Of a DNA stretch of 64,000 nt, positions 19,085 to 27,298 are shown in pieces. Origin of the DNA: Sphingomonas carotinifaciens (GTDB lineage Bacteria > Pseudomonadota > Alphaproteobacteria > Sphingomonadales > Sphingomonadaceae). The translations under genes were made by a program, and so were the position numbers. The stretch is from assembly GCF_009789535.1 (NCBI RefSeq), contig NZ_WSUT01000005.1, positions 1,611,501-1,675,500 of the forward strand, given 5' to 3'. The first letter of the stretch is position 1; each line of letters starts with the position of its first letter. A model generated the notes under the pieces. It was not told where the DNA came from and searched no databases. It worked only from the letters and a program-made list of their open reading frames with translations.

Positions 19085-19155
19085 GGCCACTGAAATGCGG
19101 CTTTTCGTTGCGGCTGCGAAGAAGCATGCTAGCACAGCACCTCAGGGGTGCGATT

Positions 19156-19740
19156 ATGCTTGGTGAAACGCCGCAGGAGCAACACGCCACAGCCGATGGG
19201 ACGACAGGGGACGTCGTCCGGTTGGCCGGGGTGATCAAATGGTTCGACGTGACCCGCGGCTTCGGCTTCGCGGTGGCGGACGACAGCGCAATCGGCGACG
19301 TGCTGGTGCACTTTTCCGTTCTGCAGCCGCACGGCCGGCGCAGCCTGCCCGAAGGGGCGCGCGTCGAGGCGCTGGCGGTGGAGCGCGGGCGCGGATTCCA
19401 GGCGCGCGAGATCCTGACGATCGACCTGTCGGGTGCGGTGGAAGAGCCGGCACCCAAGGTGGCGCGCACGCAGGGCGACCGGATCGATCCGGTCGCGCTG
19501 GTGGACAGCGCCGGGCCGTTCGAGCCGGTGGTCGTGAAATGGTTCAACCGCCTGAAAGGCTATGGCTTCCTGGTGCGGGGCAGCGACGGACGCGACGTGT
19601 TCGTCCATATGGAGACGCTGCGCCGGGGCGGGATCGCGGCGGTGGAGCCGGACGAGCCGCTGCGCGCGCGCATCGTCGACGGTCGAAAAGGGCCGCTGGC
19701 GGTGGTCGTCGAGGGCGATGCCATGGGGACGGCGGCTTGA
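19156..19740 (+). CDS. double cold-shock-domain protein
   Basis: A 194-residue protein with two cold-shock domains. Domain 1 (about 18-75) has GVIKWFDVTRGFGFAVADD and VLVHFSVL; domain 2 (about 120-180) has VVKWFNRLKGYGFLV and DVFVHMETL. These supply RNP1/RNP2-type aromatic nucleic-acid-binding faces. Tandem-CSD proteins of this kind are common in alphaproteobacteria and bind RNA or single-stranded DNA. ATG at 19156 follows AGGGGTG. Confidence 0.92.
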   Translation: MLGETPQEQHATADGTTGDVVRLAGVIKWFDVTRGFGFAVADDSAIGDVLVHFSVLQPHGRRSLPEGARVEALAVERGRGFQAREILTIDLSGAVEEPAPKVARTQGDRIDPVALVDSAGPFEPVVVKWFNRLKGYGFLVRGSDGRDVFVHMETLRRGGIAAVEPDEPLRARIVDGRKGPLAVVVEGDAMGTAA

Positions 19741-20219
19741 TCCGGTGTCTGGCCCTCCCGGTGGCGCTGGTGCTGGCCGGTTGCTCGGCCGGGGGCGGCG
19801 ACCGGGACGGTTCCGGCACGGCGCAGGCGGCGGCGAAGACGATCCCCGTCACCGTCCATTCCGCAAGCGGCGAGCATCGTTTCCAGGTCGAGCCGGCGCG
19901 CACGGTGGCGGAACAGGCGCAAGGGCTGATGTACCGCACCGACCTGACCCCGGATGGCGGAATGCTGTTCGCGCCCTATCCCCCGGATGGCGGCCCCCCG
20001 CGCGAGACGAGCTTCTGGATGAAGAACACGCCGACCCCGCTGGACATCCTGTATATCCGCGCCGACGGCACGATCGCGCGCATCGCGGAGAACACCACGC
20101 CGTTTTCGGAGGCGCAGATCCCGTCCGGCGAGCCGGTGACCGCGGTGCTGGAACTGGTCGGTGGCCGATCGGCCGAGCTGGGCATCGCCGAGGGCGACCG
20201 GGTGACGTGGCCGCGTTGA
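19737..20219 (+). CDS. DUF192 lipoprotein
   Basis: A 160-residue protein. TTG at 19737 overlaps the cold-shock gene stop (TTGA) and has GGGGA seven bases upstream. This start gives a lipoprotein signal with lipobox LAGC at 13-16. The DUF192 domain follows, with EQAQGLMYR and SFWMKNTPTPLDILYI. DUF192 proteins are small beta proteins of unknown role in bacterial envelopes. The coupled TTG start makes expression depend on the upstream gene. Confidence 0.85.
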   Translation: MIRCLALPVALVLAGCSAGGGDRDGSGTAQAAAKTIPVTVHSASGEHRFQVEPARTVAEQAQGLMYRTDLTPDGGMLFAPYPPDGGPPRETSFWMKNTPTPLDILYIRADGTIARIAENTTPFSEAQIPSGEPVTAVLELVGGRSAELGIAEGDRVTWPR

Positions 20220-20264
20220 TCGCGGTTGAAGGCACGCCCCGCACGGGCTAAGCGCTGTTTCATT

Positions 20265-20657
20265 ATGGGCATCAACCTCAACCCCTTCACCTGGTGGAAC
20301 GGCGCCACCGTCGGCACCTGGTTCGGCCTGCGCGGCAAGACCAGTGTCGGCGAGGATGCGCTGGGCAACGTCTATTATCAGGGTGGCACCGACACCGCAG
20401 GCCGCCCGCGGCGCTGGGTGATCTATAGCGGTTCCAACGACGCCAGCCGGGTCCCGCCCGACTGGTTCAGCTGGCTGCACCATCAGGTGGACGACGTGCC
20501 CGACCGTTCGCTGCCCGAGCCGCGTCGCTGGGAAAAGCCGGCGGCGGCGAACCTGACCGGCACGGCGATGGCCTATCGCCCGGCCGGCGCGCTGGAGAAG
20601 GGTGGCCGCCGTGCCCCCGCGACCGGCGACTACGAAGCCTGGACGCCCGAGGGGTGA
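20265..20657 (+). CDS. complex I accessory subunit NDUFA12
   Basis: A 130-residue NDUFA12/B17.2 protein with TWWNGATVGTW, YYQG, RRWVIYSG and PPDWFSWLHHQ. It is an accessory subunit at the peripheral-arm/membrane junction of alphaproteobacterial and mitochondrial NADH:ubiquinone oxidoreductase. The nuo operon is not in the window. ATG at 20265 begins the conserved N-terminus MGINLNPFTWW. Confidence 0.93.
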   Translation: MGINLNPFTWWNGATVGTWFGLRGKTSVGEDALGNVYYQGGTDTAGRPRRWVIYSGSNDASRVPPDWFSWLHHQVDDVPDRSLPEPRRWEKPAAANLTGTAMAYRPAGALEKGGRRAPATGDYEAWTPEG

Positions 20658-21310
20658 AGACGCGCTGGCTCGCCGGCGGCGTGCTGGCGGCGGCGCTGGG
20701 GGTCGGTGGCTGGCTGGGATACCAGGCCTGGACCGGTCCGTCCGCGCAGCCCCAAGCGGCCGATCCGTCGGTCAGCCAGCTCGTGCCCGACCGGCCGGGC
20801 GCGCCCGGCATCGAAACGGTCGATCCCGAAGCGGGAACGCTGCCCCAGGGCGGCACCCCGATGGCGGAGCGCGTCGCGGTGGTCGGCCTGCTGAACAAGC
20901 GGAACGGCGAATCGCGCGACCTGAAGCTGAGGCCCGGCCAGGCGGTGCGCGTCGGCGACGCGATCGTGCGCCTGCGCGCCTGCGAGCGCACCGCATCGTG
21001 GGAGCAGGAGCAGTTGACCGGCGCCTTCGTGCAACTGGACGTGCGCGGCACCGACCGGCACTGGCGCCGCGCCTTTTCAGGCTGGCTCTACAAGGAACGG
21101 CCACAGCTGAACGTGGTGCCGCACCCGATCTACGACGTGTGGACCAAGAGCTGCGCGATGTCCTGGCCCGAGACCGGCCCGGATACGGTGTCGTCGGCGG
21201 CACCCGCGCCGCGATCCAGCGCGAAGAAGTCGCCCGCGGCGGACACCCCGGCCGAGGAGGCGCCGGCATCGATCACCCCGGCCAATGCATCGGACAGCAG
21301 CGCCATATAA
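20654..21310 (+). CDS. DUF2155 periplasmic protein
   Basis: A 218-residue protein with an N-terminal membrane/signal segment and the DUF2155 core (about 70-165: LRACERT, SWEQEQLTGAFVQLDV, FSGWLYKERPQLNVV, HPIYDVWTKSC). GTG start overlaps the NDUFA12 stop (GTGA). The last ~45 residues are Ala/Pro/Ser-rich. They are encoded by DNA that is antisense to the 3' end of aat, a 181-bp convergent overlap. Confidence 0.85.
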   Translation: MKTRWLAGGVLAAALGVGGWLGYQAWTGPSAQPQAADPSVSQLVPDRPGAPGIETVDPEAGTLPQGGTPMAERVAVVGLLNKRNGESRDLKLRPGQAVRVGDAIVRLRACERTASWEQEQLTGAFVQLDVRGTDRHWRRAFSGWLYKERPQLNVVPHPIYDVWTKSCAMSWPETGPDTVSSAAPAPRSSAKKSPAADTPAEEAPASITPANASDSSAI

Positions 21311-21852
21311 CGGGCGCGGCTGACCTCCACCGCGCCCATCGAGGCGAGGTGGGGCGTCTGGAACTGGCAATCGAGCAGGGTGAAGCCGCCGCGGCGCAAC
21401 CGGGCGATCAGCCAGGCGAGCGCGACCTTTGACGCATCGGTGCGGCGGCTGACCATGCTTTCGCCGAAAAAGGCGCGCCCCAAGGCCAGGCCGTAAAGGC
21501 CGCCGACCAGCTCGTCGCCAACCCAGCATTCGACCGAATGGGCGAACCCCATCGCATGCAGGCGCCCGAACGCCTGTTCGATGCCGGTGTTGATCCAGGT
21601 TTCGGGGCGGTCCGCGGCGCTTTCGGCGCACAGGCGGATCATCGCGTCGAAGGCCAGGTCGCAGGTGACGCGAAACCGGTCGGCCGCCACCACCTTGCGC
21701 AGCGAACGGGACAGGCGGAACCCGTCCAGCGGCATGATCGCGCGCTTGCGCGGCTCCACCCAATAGACGCTGTCGGCATCGCGGCGGTCCGCCATCGGAA
21801 AGACGCCGACCGCATAGGCACCGAGCACAAGCTGGGGATCGAGCCGTTCCAT
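21130..21852 (-). CDS. aat: leucyl/phenylalanyl-tRNA-protein transferase
   Basis: A 240-residue Aat protein with LVLGAYAVGVFPMA, VYWVEPRKRAIMPLDGF, HSVECW, GGLYGLALGRAFFGESMVSR and DCQFQTPHLASMGAV. It transfers Leu or Phe from tRNA to N-terminal Arg/Lys for the N-end rule pathway. The typical C-terminal segment (SGPVSGQDIAQLLVHTS) is intact, so the 3' overlap with the DUF2155 gene is real. Start ATG shares one base with the parA-like stop. Confidence 0.95.
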   Translation of the reverse strand: MERLDPQLVLGAYAVGVFPMADRRDADSVYWVEPRKRAIMPLDGFRLSRSLRKVVAADRFRVTCDLAFDAMIRLCAESAADRPETWINTGIEQAFGRLHAMGFAHSVECWVGDELVGGLYGLALGRAFFGESMVSRRTDASKVALAWLIARLRRGGFTLLDCQFQTPHLASMGAVEVSRARYMALLSDALAGVIDAGASSAGVSAAGDFFALDRGAGAADDTVSGPVSGQDIAQLLVHTS

Positions 21853-22562
21853 CAGCCTTTGGCGATACGGCGCTCGACCTCGCGCCACAAGGCGGCGTAG
21901 CCCTGTGCGGCGGCACTGCGCGGGGCGAATCGGCCGACGGCGGCGCGATGCTCGCCCATCGCCTCCACCACGCTCGCCATCGGGATCGCCGGCCACTCCG
22001 GCTGTGCCGCCACCGCATCGGCATGGAGACGGCGGCGGCGATCGACCATGACATGGACCGGCAGAAGCGGCACCCGGCCGCGGACATGGCCGTCCACCAC
22101 CTCCAGCGCGCGCTGGGCGAGGGCGGAGGGCACTACTGGCACGACCACCAGATCGGCGGCGCGCAGCACCTGCTCGGTGGTTTCGGTCAGCCCCGGCGGG
22201 CAATCGAGAATGATGCGGTCATAATCGCCAAGGCCGTCAAGCAGCTTGCCCAGCCGGTTCTTCTTGGACAGGTCATGGAACAGCTGGTCGAGCAGGCGCA
22301 GCGAAGCATCGGCACCGATCAGGTCTAGTTGGGGCGTGTCGGTGGTGCGGATCAGCTTGGCGGGAGCGATGTCGCGCGAAAAGATCGCCTGGGCGCGGTC
22401 CCCCTTGGCCGGTCCGCCGAGCAGCCAGGTCGCCGCGGCCTGGGGATCGAGATCCCACAACAAGGTCCGCCGCCCCTGGCTGGCCGCGCACCAGGCAAGG
22501 TTGGCCGCCATGCTGGTCTTTCCCACTCCGCCCTTCAGGCTGTAGATCGCGATCGTCTTCAC
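21852..22562 (-). CDS. ParA-family ATPase
   Basis: A 236-residue deviant-Walker-A ATPase with KGGVGKTSMAANLAW at 10-24, the Walker B strand IILDCPPG near 120, and VVVPVVPS. It is an orphan member: no parB or parS is near. Such orphan ParA proteins position protein or plasmid cargo, or the division plane. GTG start at 22562 follows AGGGGG. The aat gene overlaps by one base, so they are cotranscribed. Confidence 0.88.
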   Translation of the reverse strand: MKTIAIYSLKGGVGKTSMAANLAWCAASQGRRTLLWDLDPQAAATWLLGGPAKGDRAQAIFSRDIAPAKLIRTTDTPQLDLIGADASLRLLDQLFHDLSKKNRLGKLLDGLGDYDRIILDCPPGLTETTEQVLRAADLVVVPVVPSALAQRALEVVDGHVRGRVPLLPVHVMVDRRRRLHADAVAAQPEWPAIPMASVVEAMGEHRAAVGRFAPRSAAAQGYAALWREVERRIAKG

Positions 22563-22600
22563 AAGGCCCCCTGACGCCCGTGCCCCGCCGGTTTCGGCAA

Positions 22601-22635
22601 AGAAAAAGGTCGGCGGAAGCTATCTCCCGCCGACC
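22601..22635 (-). terminator. rho-independent terminator of the MliC-like lipoprotein gene
   Basis: Read on the minus strand: GGTCGGCGG, ten bases, CCGCCGACC, then five U. It lies between the lipoprotein gene and the parA-like gene. Confidence 0.88.
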
Positions 22636-22666
22636 TCACATGGATCAAGCTGTTTCGTGACCGCGA

Positions 22667-23056
22667 TCAGACGTGGCAGGTCTGCGCGGGCTTATCCGGG
22701 GTGGTCAGGGTGATGTTCTTCTCGTCACCCGTCAGCTTCCAGCCGCCATCGGCGGTCAGCGGCTGGCCGGCCTCCGGAGCGGTCAGGCGGACCGGGGTCT
22801 CGCCCTCCTTCAGCCGGACATTGGCCAGCTTGTCGCCCTCAAAGAAGGTGACGAAGGCGAGGCTGTTGTCCTTGCAACGGAAGGTCTTGTCCGCCTTGAT
22901 CGCCGGCGGCAGCTCGACGGGGGCGCGATTGGCGAGGGTGGTCGCCATGGGATCGGGATTGGCATCCACGACTTCGGGTTGAGCGGGCTGCGAGTTGCAT
23001 GCGGCAAGCGCGAGCAGCGAGGCAGCGGCGACGGAGAGGGGAAGGAGGCTCTTCAT
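22667..23056 (-). CDS. putative lipoprotein with MliC-like domain
   Basis: A 129-residue protein with lipobox LAAC at 17-20 and a small C-terminal domain framed by two cysteines ([14 protein letters not shown] ... PAQTCHV). This is the pattern of MliC/PliC C-type lysozyme inhibitors, but similarity is weak and the assignment tentative. ATG at 23056. A strong terminator follows. Confidence 0.6.
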   Translation of the reverse strand: MKSLLPLSVAAASLLALAACNSQPAQPEVVDANPDPMATTLANRAPVELPPAIKADKTFRCKDNSLAFVTFFEGDKLANVRLKEGETPVRLTAPEAGQPLTADGGWKLTGDEKNITLTTPDKPAQTCHV

Positions 23057-23156
23057 AGCGGTCCGCTGCTTCGCGCATGCAACATGGTTACGTCAAGATG
23101 GCAGACGCTTTCCGATGGGTGCAAAGCGGCTTAGCATGGTGCCCGGAGAGCGGATC

Positions 23157-23489
23157 ATGGTTGAGCGAATCGGCAGCTACGCAGCCTTCTGGCCCTATTA
23201 TCTGCGCGAGCATCGCCGGCCCGCGACACGGGCGCTGCATTATGCGGGCACCGCGCTGACCCTGCTGTGCCTGGCCGCGGCGATCGCGATCGGGGGATGG
23301 TGGTGGCTGGCGGTGCCGGCCGCGGGCTATGGCTTCGCATGGGCCGCCCATGCCCTGGTGGAGCGGAACCGGCCGGCGACGTTTCGCCACCCCTGGTGGT
23401 CGCTGGTCAGTGATTTTCGTATGTTCTTCCTGTGGATGACCGGGCGGCTGGGCCAGCATCTGGCGCGGGCGGGCTTTGCCGGCGAATAG
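23157..23489 (+). CDS. DUF962/Mpo1-like membrane protein
   Basis: A 110-residue protein with two to three hydrophobic helices and conserved [28 protein letters not shown] and [13 protein letters not shown] motifs. Yeast Mpo1, a homologue, is an Fe-dependent dioxygenase of 2-hydroxy fatty acids from sphingoid bases, of interest in a sphingolipid-making bacterium. ATG at 23157 follows GGAGAG. Confidence 0.87.
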   Translation: MVERIGSYAAFWPYYLREHRRPATRALHYAGTALTLLCLAAAIAIGGWWWLAVPAAGYGFAWAAHALVERNRPATFRHPWWSLVSDFRMFFLWMTGRLGQHLARAGFAGE

Positions 23490-23535
23490 TATCGCTCGCT
23501 TGCCGGGCGGGGTTCGAGGCGCCATCTATCGCGCC

Positions 23536-24501
23536 ATGCATATCATTCCCGACACTCTGGCGCTCATCGGCAACACCCCGCTCGTGCGGTTGAAGGGGCC
23601 GAGCGAGGAAACCGGGTGCGACATTTTCGGCAAGTGCGAGTTCGCCAATCCCGGTGCCAGCGTGAAGGACCGCGCGGCGCTGTTCATCGTCGAGGATGCC
23701 GAGGCACGCGGTGCGCTGCGTCCCGGCGGCACGATCGTGGAGGGCACCGCGGGCAATACCGGCATCGGGCTGGCGCTGGTGGCGAATGCCAAGGGCTATC
23801 GCACGATCATCGTGATGCCCGAGACGCAGAGCCGGGAGAAGATGGACACGCTGCGCGCGCTGGGCGCCGAGCTGGTGCTGGTGCCGGCCGCACCCTATTC
23901 CAGCCCGTGCCACTTCGTGCACACCTCGCGCCGGATCGCCGAGGAAACCGAAAATGCGGTGTGGGCGAACCAGTTCGACAATATCGCCAATCGCCGGGCG
24001 CACATCGTCGGCACCGCTGAGGAGATCTGGGCGCAGATGGAGGGCCGAATCGACGGCTTCACCTGTGCGGTGGGGACGGGGGGAACGCTGGCGGGCGTCG
24101 GCCTGGGCCTGAAGGCGCGGGACGAGGGGGTGTGCATCGCCCTGAGCGATCCGCATGGCGCGGCGCTCTACGATTATTATGCGCATGGCGAGTTGAAGGC
24201 GGAAGGATCGTCCGTCGCGGAGGGCATCGGGCAGGGGCGGATCACCGCCAATCTGGAGGGTGCGCCCGTCGATACGCAGTTCCGAATCGCCGATGGCGAG
24301 GGCTGGCACTGGGTGCGCCGCCTGCTCGACGAGGAAGGGCTGTGCCTGGGCCTGTCGTCGGGTATCAACGTCGCAGGCGCCGTGGCGCTGGCGCGGCAGC
24401 TGGGGCCGGGCAAGCGCATTGCCACGATTCTGTGCGATACCGGCTTTCGCTATCTGTCGACGCTGCACGATCCGGCATGGCGCGCTGCCAAAGGGCTTTA
24501 A
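23536..24501 (+). CDS. cysK: cysteine synthase family protein
   Basis: A 321-residue PLP-dependent beta-replacing enzyme. The Schiff-base lysine is K44 in PGASVKDRA, the substrate loop is EGTAGNTGIG, and the PLP-phosphate loop GTGGTLAGVG. It makes cysteine from O-acetylserine and sulfide. The EGTAGNTGIG loop also occurs in the cystathionine-beta-synthase-like branch, so the exact substrate is less certain than the family. Confidence 0.88.
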   Translation: MHIIPDTLALIGNTPLVRLKGPSEETGCDIFGKCEFANPGASVKDRAALFIVEDAEARGALRPGGTIVEGTAGNTGIGLALVANAKGYRTIIVMPETQSREKMDTLRALGAELVLVPAAPYSSPCHFVHTSRRIAEETENAVWANQFDNIANRRAHIVGTAEEIWAQMEGRIDGFTCAVGTGGTLAGVGLGLKARDEGVCIALSDPHGAALYDYYAHGELKAEGSSVAEGIGQGRITANLEGAPVDTQFRIADGEGWHWVRRLLDEEGLCLGLSSGINVAGAVALARQLGPGKRIATILCDTGFRYLSTLHDPAWRAAKGL

Positions 24502-24575
24502 GGAAGGGCGCGATCCTGCTGCATCGAGCCAAGAATCGACAGGACCGCGATGATGCGTTAGTCTTGTCCGACCAG

Positions 24576-24836
24576 ATGAAGTCTCCCGATCCCCATCAAG
24601 CGATGCAGCGCGTCAAGGTCGGCATGATCGGCCTGGCAGCCGTCGTGCTGCTGATCGCCCTTGCCAGCACGATCCTGGCCTCGCTCAGCCGCGACCAGCC
24701 GGCGGGCGTCGCGGCGCAGCCCGATATCGCGGCCAATGTCGCGGCGGGGAACGAGACGGCGCTGCCCAACGAACCGCTGGCCGAACTGGGCATCTCCCCC
24801 AGCGTGAACGCGCAGGTTGCCGTCGACGATCGTTGA
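24576..24836 (+). CDS. small hypothetical membrane-anchored protein (86 aa)
   Basis: One N-terminal transmembrane helix (about 15-38) follows a short basic head, then an Ala/Asn-rich extracytoplasmic tail of about 45 residues. Function not recognised. ATG at 24576; it lies 75 bases after cysK on the same strand. Confidence 0.6.
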   Translation: MKSPDPHQAMQRVKVGMIGLAAVVLLIALASTILASLSRDQPAGVAAQPDIAANVAAGNETALPNEPLAELGISPSVNAQVAVDDR

Positions 24837-25025
24837 TACGGTCGACCAGATCCGCGCCGATGACCGGCGGGCCATAGGAATTTCCGAACAGCGGGACGCG
24901 GCGGGAAAACCCGGGATCCGCGTGCGAAACCCGCGCGCCAGCGTCGTTTTCGGCGGCCGTGACCGGTTCGCCATGTGGCGCATTCCCCGAATTGCCAGCT
25001 GATCCCAGCCCATTTTAAGGGCGTT

Positions 25026-25060
25026 TCCCCGGCCATCCCCAAAAATCCCGTTGCTTCCCC
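25026..25060. promoter_or_regulatory. candidate MraZ operator (four repeats, 10-bp period)
   Basis: TCCC occurs at 25026, 25036, 25046 and 25056, exactly every ten bases. On the minus strand this reads (G/C)GGGA separated by five-base spacers, four times. E. coli MraZ binds direct (T)GGGN repeats with five-base spacers upstream of its own gene. The spacing match is exact; the orientation is opposite and binding is inferred. Confidence 0.65.
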
Positions 25061-25079
25061 GGCATGCGCATAGTAAATC
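25051..25079 (+). promoter_or_regulatory. possible dcw promoter
   Basis: TTGCTT (25051-25056) and TAAATC (25074-25079) are 17 bases apart. The -35 overlaps the fourth TCCC repeat, so MraZ binding would compete with RNA polymerase. The hexamers are weak matches. Confidence 0.35.
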
Positions 25080-25122
25080 CAAATCAACAGAGGGGCAGGC
25101 TCACTGTTGGCTATTTCAACGC

Positions 25123-25142
25123 GTCGAAAAGCGGTTTTCGAC
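25123..25142. other. 8-bp perfect hairpin in the mraZ leader
   Basis: GTCGAAAA, loop GCGG, TTTTCGAC lies 35 bases before the mraZ start. There is no U-run after it. It could be a palindromic operator or an mRNA structure. Confidence 0.5.
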
Positions 25143-25176
25143 ATGGTGAGGCCGTGCGCGCCAGTGCGAGGTTCGC

Positions 25177-25677
25177 GTGTCCGAAAGGGGTTTGTATCAG
25201 GGAAGCGGTATCGGACTTGTCGATGACAAGGGCCGGGTCGCGATTCCGAACGCCCTGCGCTCCACCCTGGCCCAGAATGCGCCGCGCCCCGACGGCAAGG
25301 ATGGCGGCACCATCATCATCGCCGTTCACGAAACCGAGCGCTGCCTGATCGCCTATGACCCCGCCTATGTCGCCGTGCTCAAGAAGGAGCTGGACGCGCG
25401 GACCGAGTTGTCGCGCGGCGCGGATGGCCGCATCGACTATAACATCAAGCGTGATCTGGCGAACGGCGAATCGGTGCCGTTCGACGGGTCCGGGCGCTTC
25501 ATCATGCCGGGCTTTCCCCGCTTCCACGCCGGCATAAAGGGTCATGCCTTTTTCTGGGGCACGTTCGACTATATCGAAATCTGGGACCCCAGGACGCTGG
25601 TCGATACGCCGGGCCTGCCGGCCAAGATGATCTCCGCCGCGCAGTATCACTGCATGGAAAAGGGGATCGCGTTGTGA
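25177..25677 (+). CDS. mraZ: transcriptional regulator MraZ
   Basis: A 166-residue protein with two SpoVT/AbrB-like MraZ repeats. The first carries [14 protein letters not shown] and the second [12 protein letters not shown]. MraZ is a ring-forming DNA-binding repressor of the dcw cluster and its own gene. GTG at 25177 has GAGG five bases upstream; an alternative TTG five codons later would start nearer the conserved YQG. First gene of the division and cell-wall cluster. Confidence 0.95.
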   Translation: MSERGLYQGSGIGLVDDKGRVAIPNALRSTLAQNAPRPDGKDGGTIIIAVHETERCLIAYDPAYVAVLKKELDARTELSRGADGRIDYNIKRDLANGESVPFDGSGRFIMPGFPRFHAGIKGHAFFWGTFDYIEIWDPRTLVDTPGLPAKMISAAQYHCMEKGIAL

Positions 25678-26630
25678 CCGCGATGGCGCATGATGCCGCG
25701 CACATCCCCGTCCTGCTCGATGAGGTCCTCGACGCGCTCGCCATCCTGCCCGGCGAGACGCATGTCGACGGCACGTTCGGGGCGGGCGGCTATACCCGCG
25801 CGATGCTGGGGCGCGGCGCGGTGGTGATCGCGTTCGACCGCGATCCCGATGCGATCGCGGGGGGCCAGTCGCTTGCGGCGGCCGAGCCGGGGCTGACGCT
25901 GGTCCATGCCGACTTCTCCGGCATGGAGGCGGCGCTCGCTGCACCGGTCGACGGCGTGGTGATGGATATCGGCGTCTCGTCGATGCAGCTGGATCAGGCC
26001 GAGCGCGGCTTCTCGTTCCAGGCGGACGGGCCGCTCGACATGCGCATGGCGCGGAGCGGGCTGTCGGCGGCGGATTTCCTGAACACGGCCGACGAAGACC
26101 AGATCGCCGACATCCTGTACCAATATGGCGACGAGCCCAAGTCGCGGCGGGTGGCGCGTGCGATCGTCGCGGCCCGGCCGCTGACGCGCACCGGTGAACT
26201 GGCCGCGGTGGTGCGCCGCGCGCTGGGCCATCGCCCGCACGAGAAGAAGGATCCGGCGACGCGCGCCTTTCAGGCGATCCGCATCCATATCAACCGCGAG
26301 CTGGACGAACTGGCCGAGGGGCTGGCGGCGGCCGAGCGCGCGCTGAAGCCGGGCGGGCGGCTGGCGGTAGTGACCTTTCACAGCCTGGAGGACCGCATGG
26401 TGAAGCGGTTCCTGCGCGAACGATCGGGCGCGATGCCGGGCGGGTCACGCCACCTGCCAGCGCAGGTTCAGGCAAAAGCGCCCAGTTTCGAGATGGTTGG
26501 AAAAGCGATCCGCGCGAGCGAGGCCGAGCTGGCCCGCAATCCACGCGCACGATCGGCGACCTTGCGGGCGGCGCGGCGGACGGCCGCGCCGGCATGGGGC
26601 AGTTGGGGGACACGGGAGTTGGGCGAATGA
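25674..26630 (+). CDS. rsmH: 16S rRNA m4C1402 methyltransferase
   Basis: A 318-residue RsmH (MraW). It starts [13 protein letters not shown], has the SAM motif [15 protein letters not shown], then [18 protein letters not shown] and [12 protein letters not shown]. It N4-methylates C1402 in the ribosomal P site. GTG start overlaps the mraZ stop (GTGA). Confidence 0.97.
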   Translation: MTAMAHDAAHIPVLLDEVLDALAILPGETHVDGTFGAGGYTRAMLGRGAVVIAFDRDPDAIAGGQSLAAAEPGLTLVHADFSGMEAALAAPVDGVVMDIGVSSMQLDQAERGFSFQADGPLDMRMARSGLSAADFLNTADEDQIADILYQYGDEPKSRRVARAIVAARPLTRTGELAAVVRRALGHRPHEKKDPATRAFQAIRIHINRELDELAEGLAAAERALKPGGRLAVVTFHSLEDRMVKRFLRERSGAMPGGSRHLPAQVQAKAPSFEMVGKAIRASEAELARNPRARSATLRAARRTAAPAWGSWGTRELGE

Positions 26631-27298
26631 CGGCGGCGTATCGGTTGAAAGGTCTGGGATGGTTCGGCAGCTGCGTGGCAGTGGTGCTGGGCTTCTACCT
26701 GGTGTCGCTGCAGGTCGCGGCCGAGCGCAAGAAGCTGGATGACGTCAACACGCGCATCCGCAATGCCGAGTGCGACATCCGCGCGCTGGAGACCGAGTTC
26801 GACACGCGCGCGAACCTCGTTCAGTTGGAGAAGTGGAACGGCGACACGCTGGCGCTGACCGCACCGGTGGCGGGCCAGTTCGTGGCCGACGAGGTCGCAC
26901 TCGCCTCGCTGGACGTGACGCGCGGCCAGGCCGGCGGCGCGATCCAGACCGCCGCCCTGCTCGTCCCCTCGCTGCCCGCACCGCCTGCCGTCCTGCCCGC
27001 CGCCCCCGCGACCGTCATCGTGCAGCCCGCCGCCCCATCCGCCGCCAAGCCCGCCGCCCGCGCCGCGATCGTCCAGATGGCATCGCTGCCCACGCCCAAG
27101 CCCCAGGTCGTGCGCGCGGCCGTCGCCAACACGATCGCACCCACCAAGGCGCGCGAGGTGGCCGTCGTGCGCAGCGCCGCCGCGGTCGCCAAGGTGCGGC
27201 CGCAGGCGGTGGCGATGCTGGACCGCAAGCTCCTGTCCGATACCACGCTGGGTGACATCCTGACCGGTGCCCGCGCCGAATCGAAGCGCCTGCGTTGA
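26627..27298 (+). CDS. ftsL: FtsL-like divisome protein with long Ala/Pro tail
   Basis: A 223-residue bitopic protein: short basic N-terminus, one membrane helix (about 12-32) and a coiled-coil region (35-70, [24 protein letters not shown]). This matches position and topology of FtsL, which with FtsB/FtsQ activates FtsWI. FtsL is normally about 100-120 residues; here ~130 extra residues rich in Ala, Pro, Val and Lys follow. Identity rests on topology and synteny. ATG overlaps the rsmH stop. Confidence 0.8.
   Translation: MTAAYRLKGLGWFGSCVAVVLGFYLVSLQVAAERKKLDDVNTRIRNAECDIRALETEFDTRANLVQLEKWNGDTLALTAPVAGQFVADEVALASLDVTRGQAGGAIQTAALLVPSLPAPPAVLPAAPATVIVQPAAPSAAKPAARAAIVQMASLPTPKPQVVRAAVANTIAPTKAREVAVVRSAAAVAKVRPQAVAMLDRKLLSDTTLGDILTGARAESKRLR

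Larger units (their letters stand above)
24837..25176. other. gene-free leader of the dcw cluster
   Basis: No convincing gene is seen in these 340 bases. The stretch holds a 10-bp-periodic TCCC array at 25026-25060, a possible promoter around 25051-25079 and an 8-bp perfect hairpin at 25123-25142. These are most simply explained as control elements of mraZ and the cluster behind it. Confidence 0.6.
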
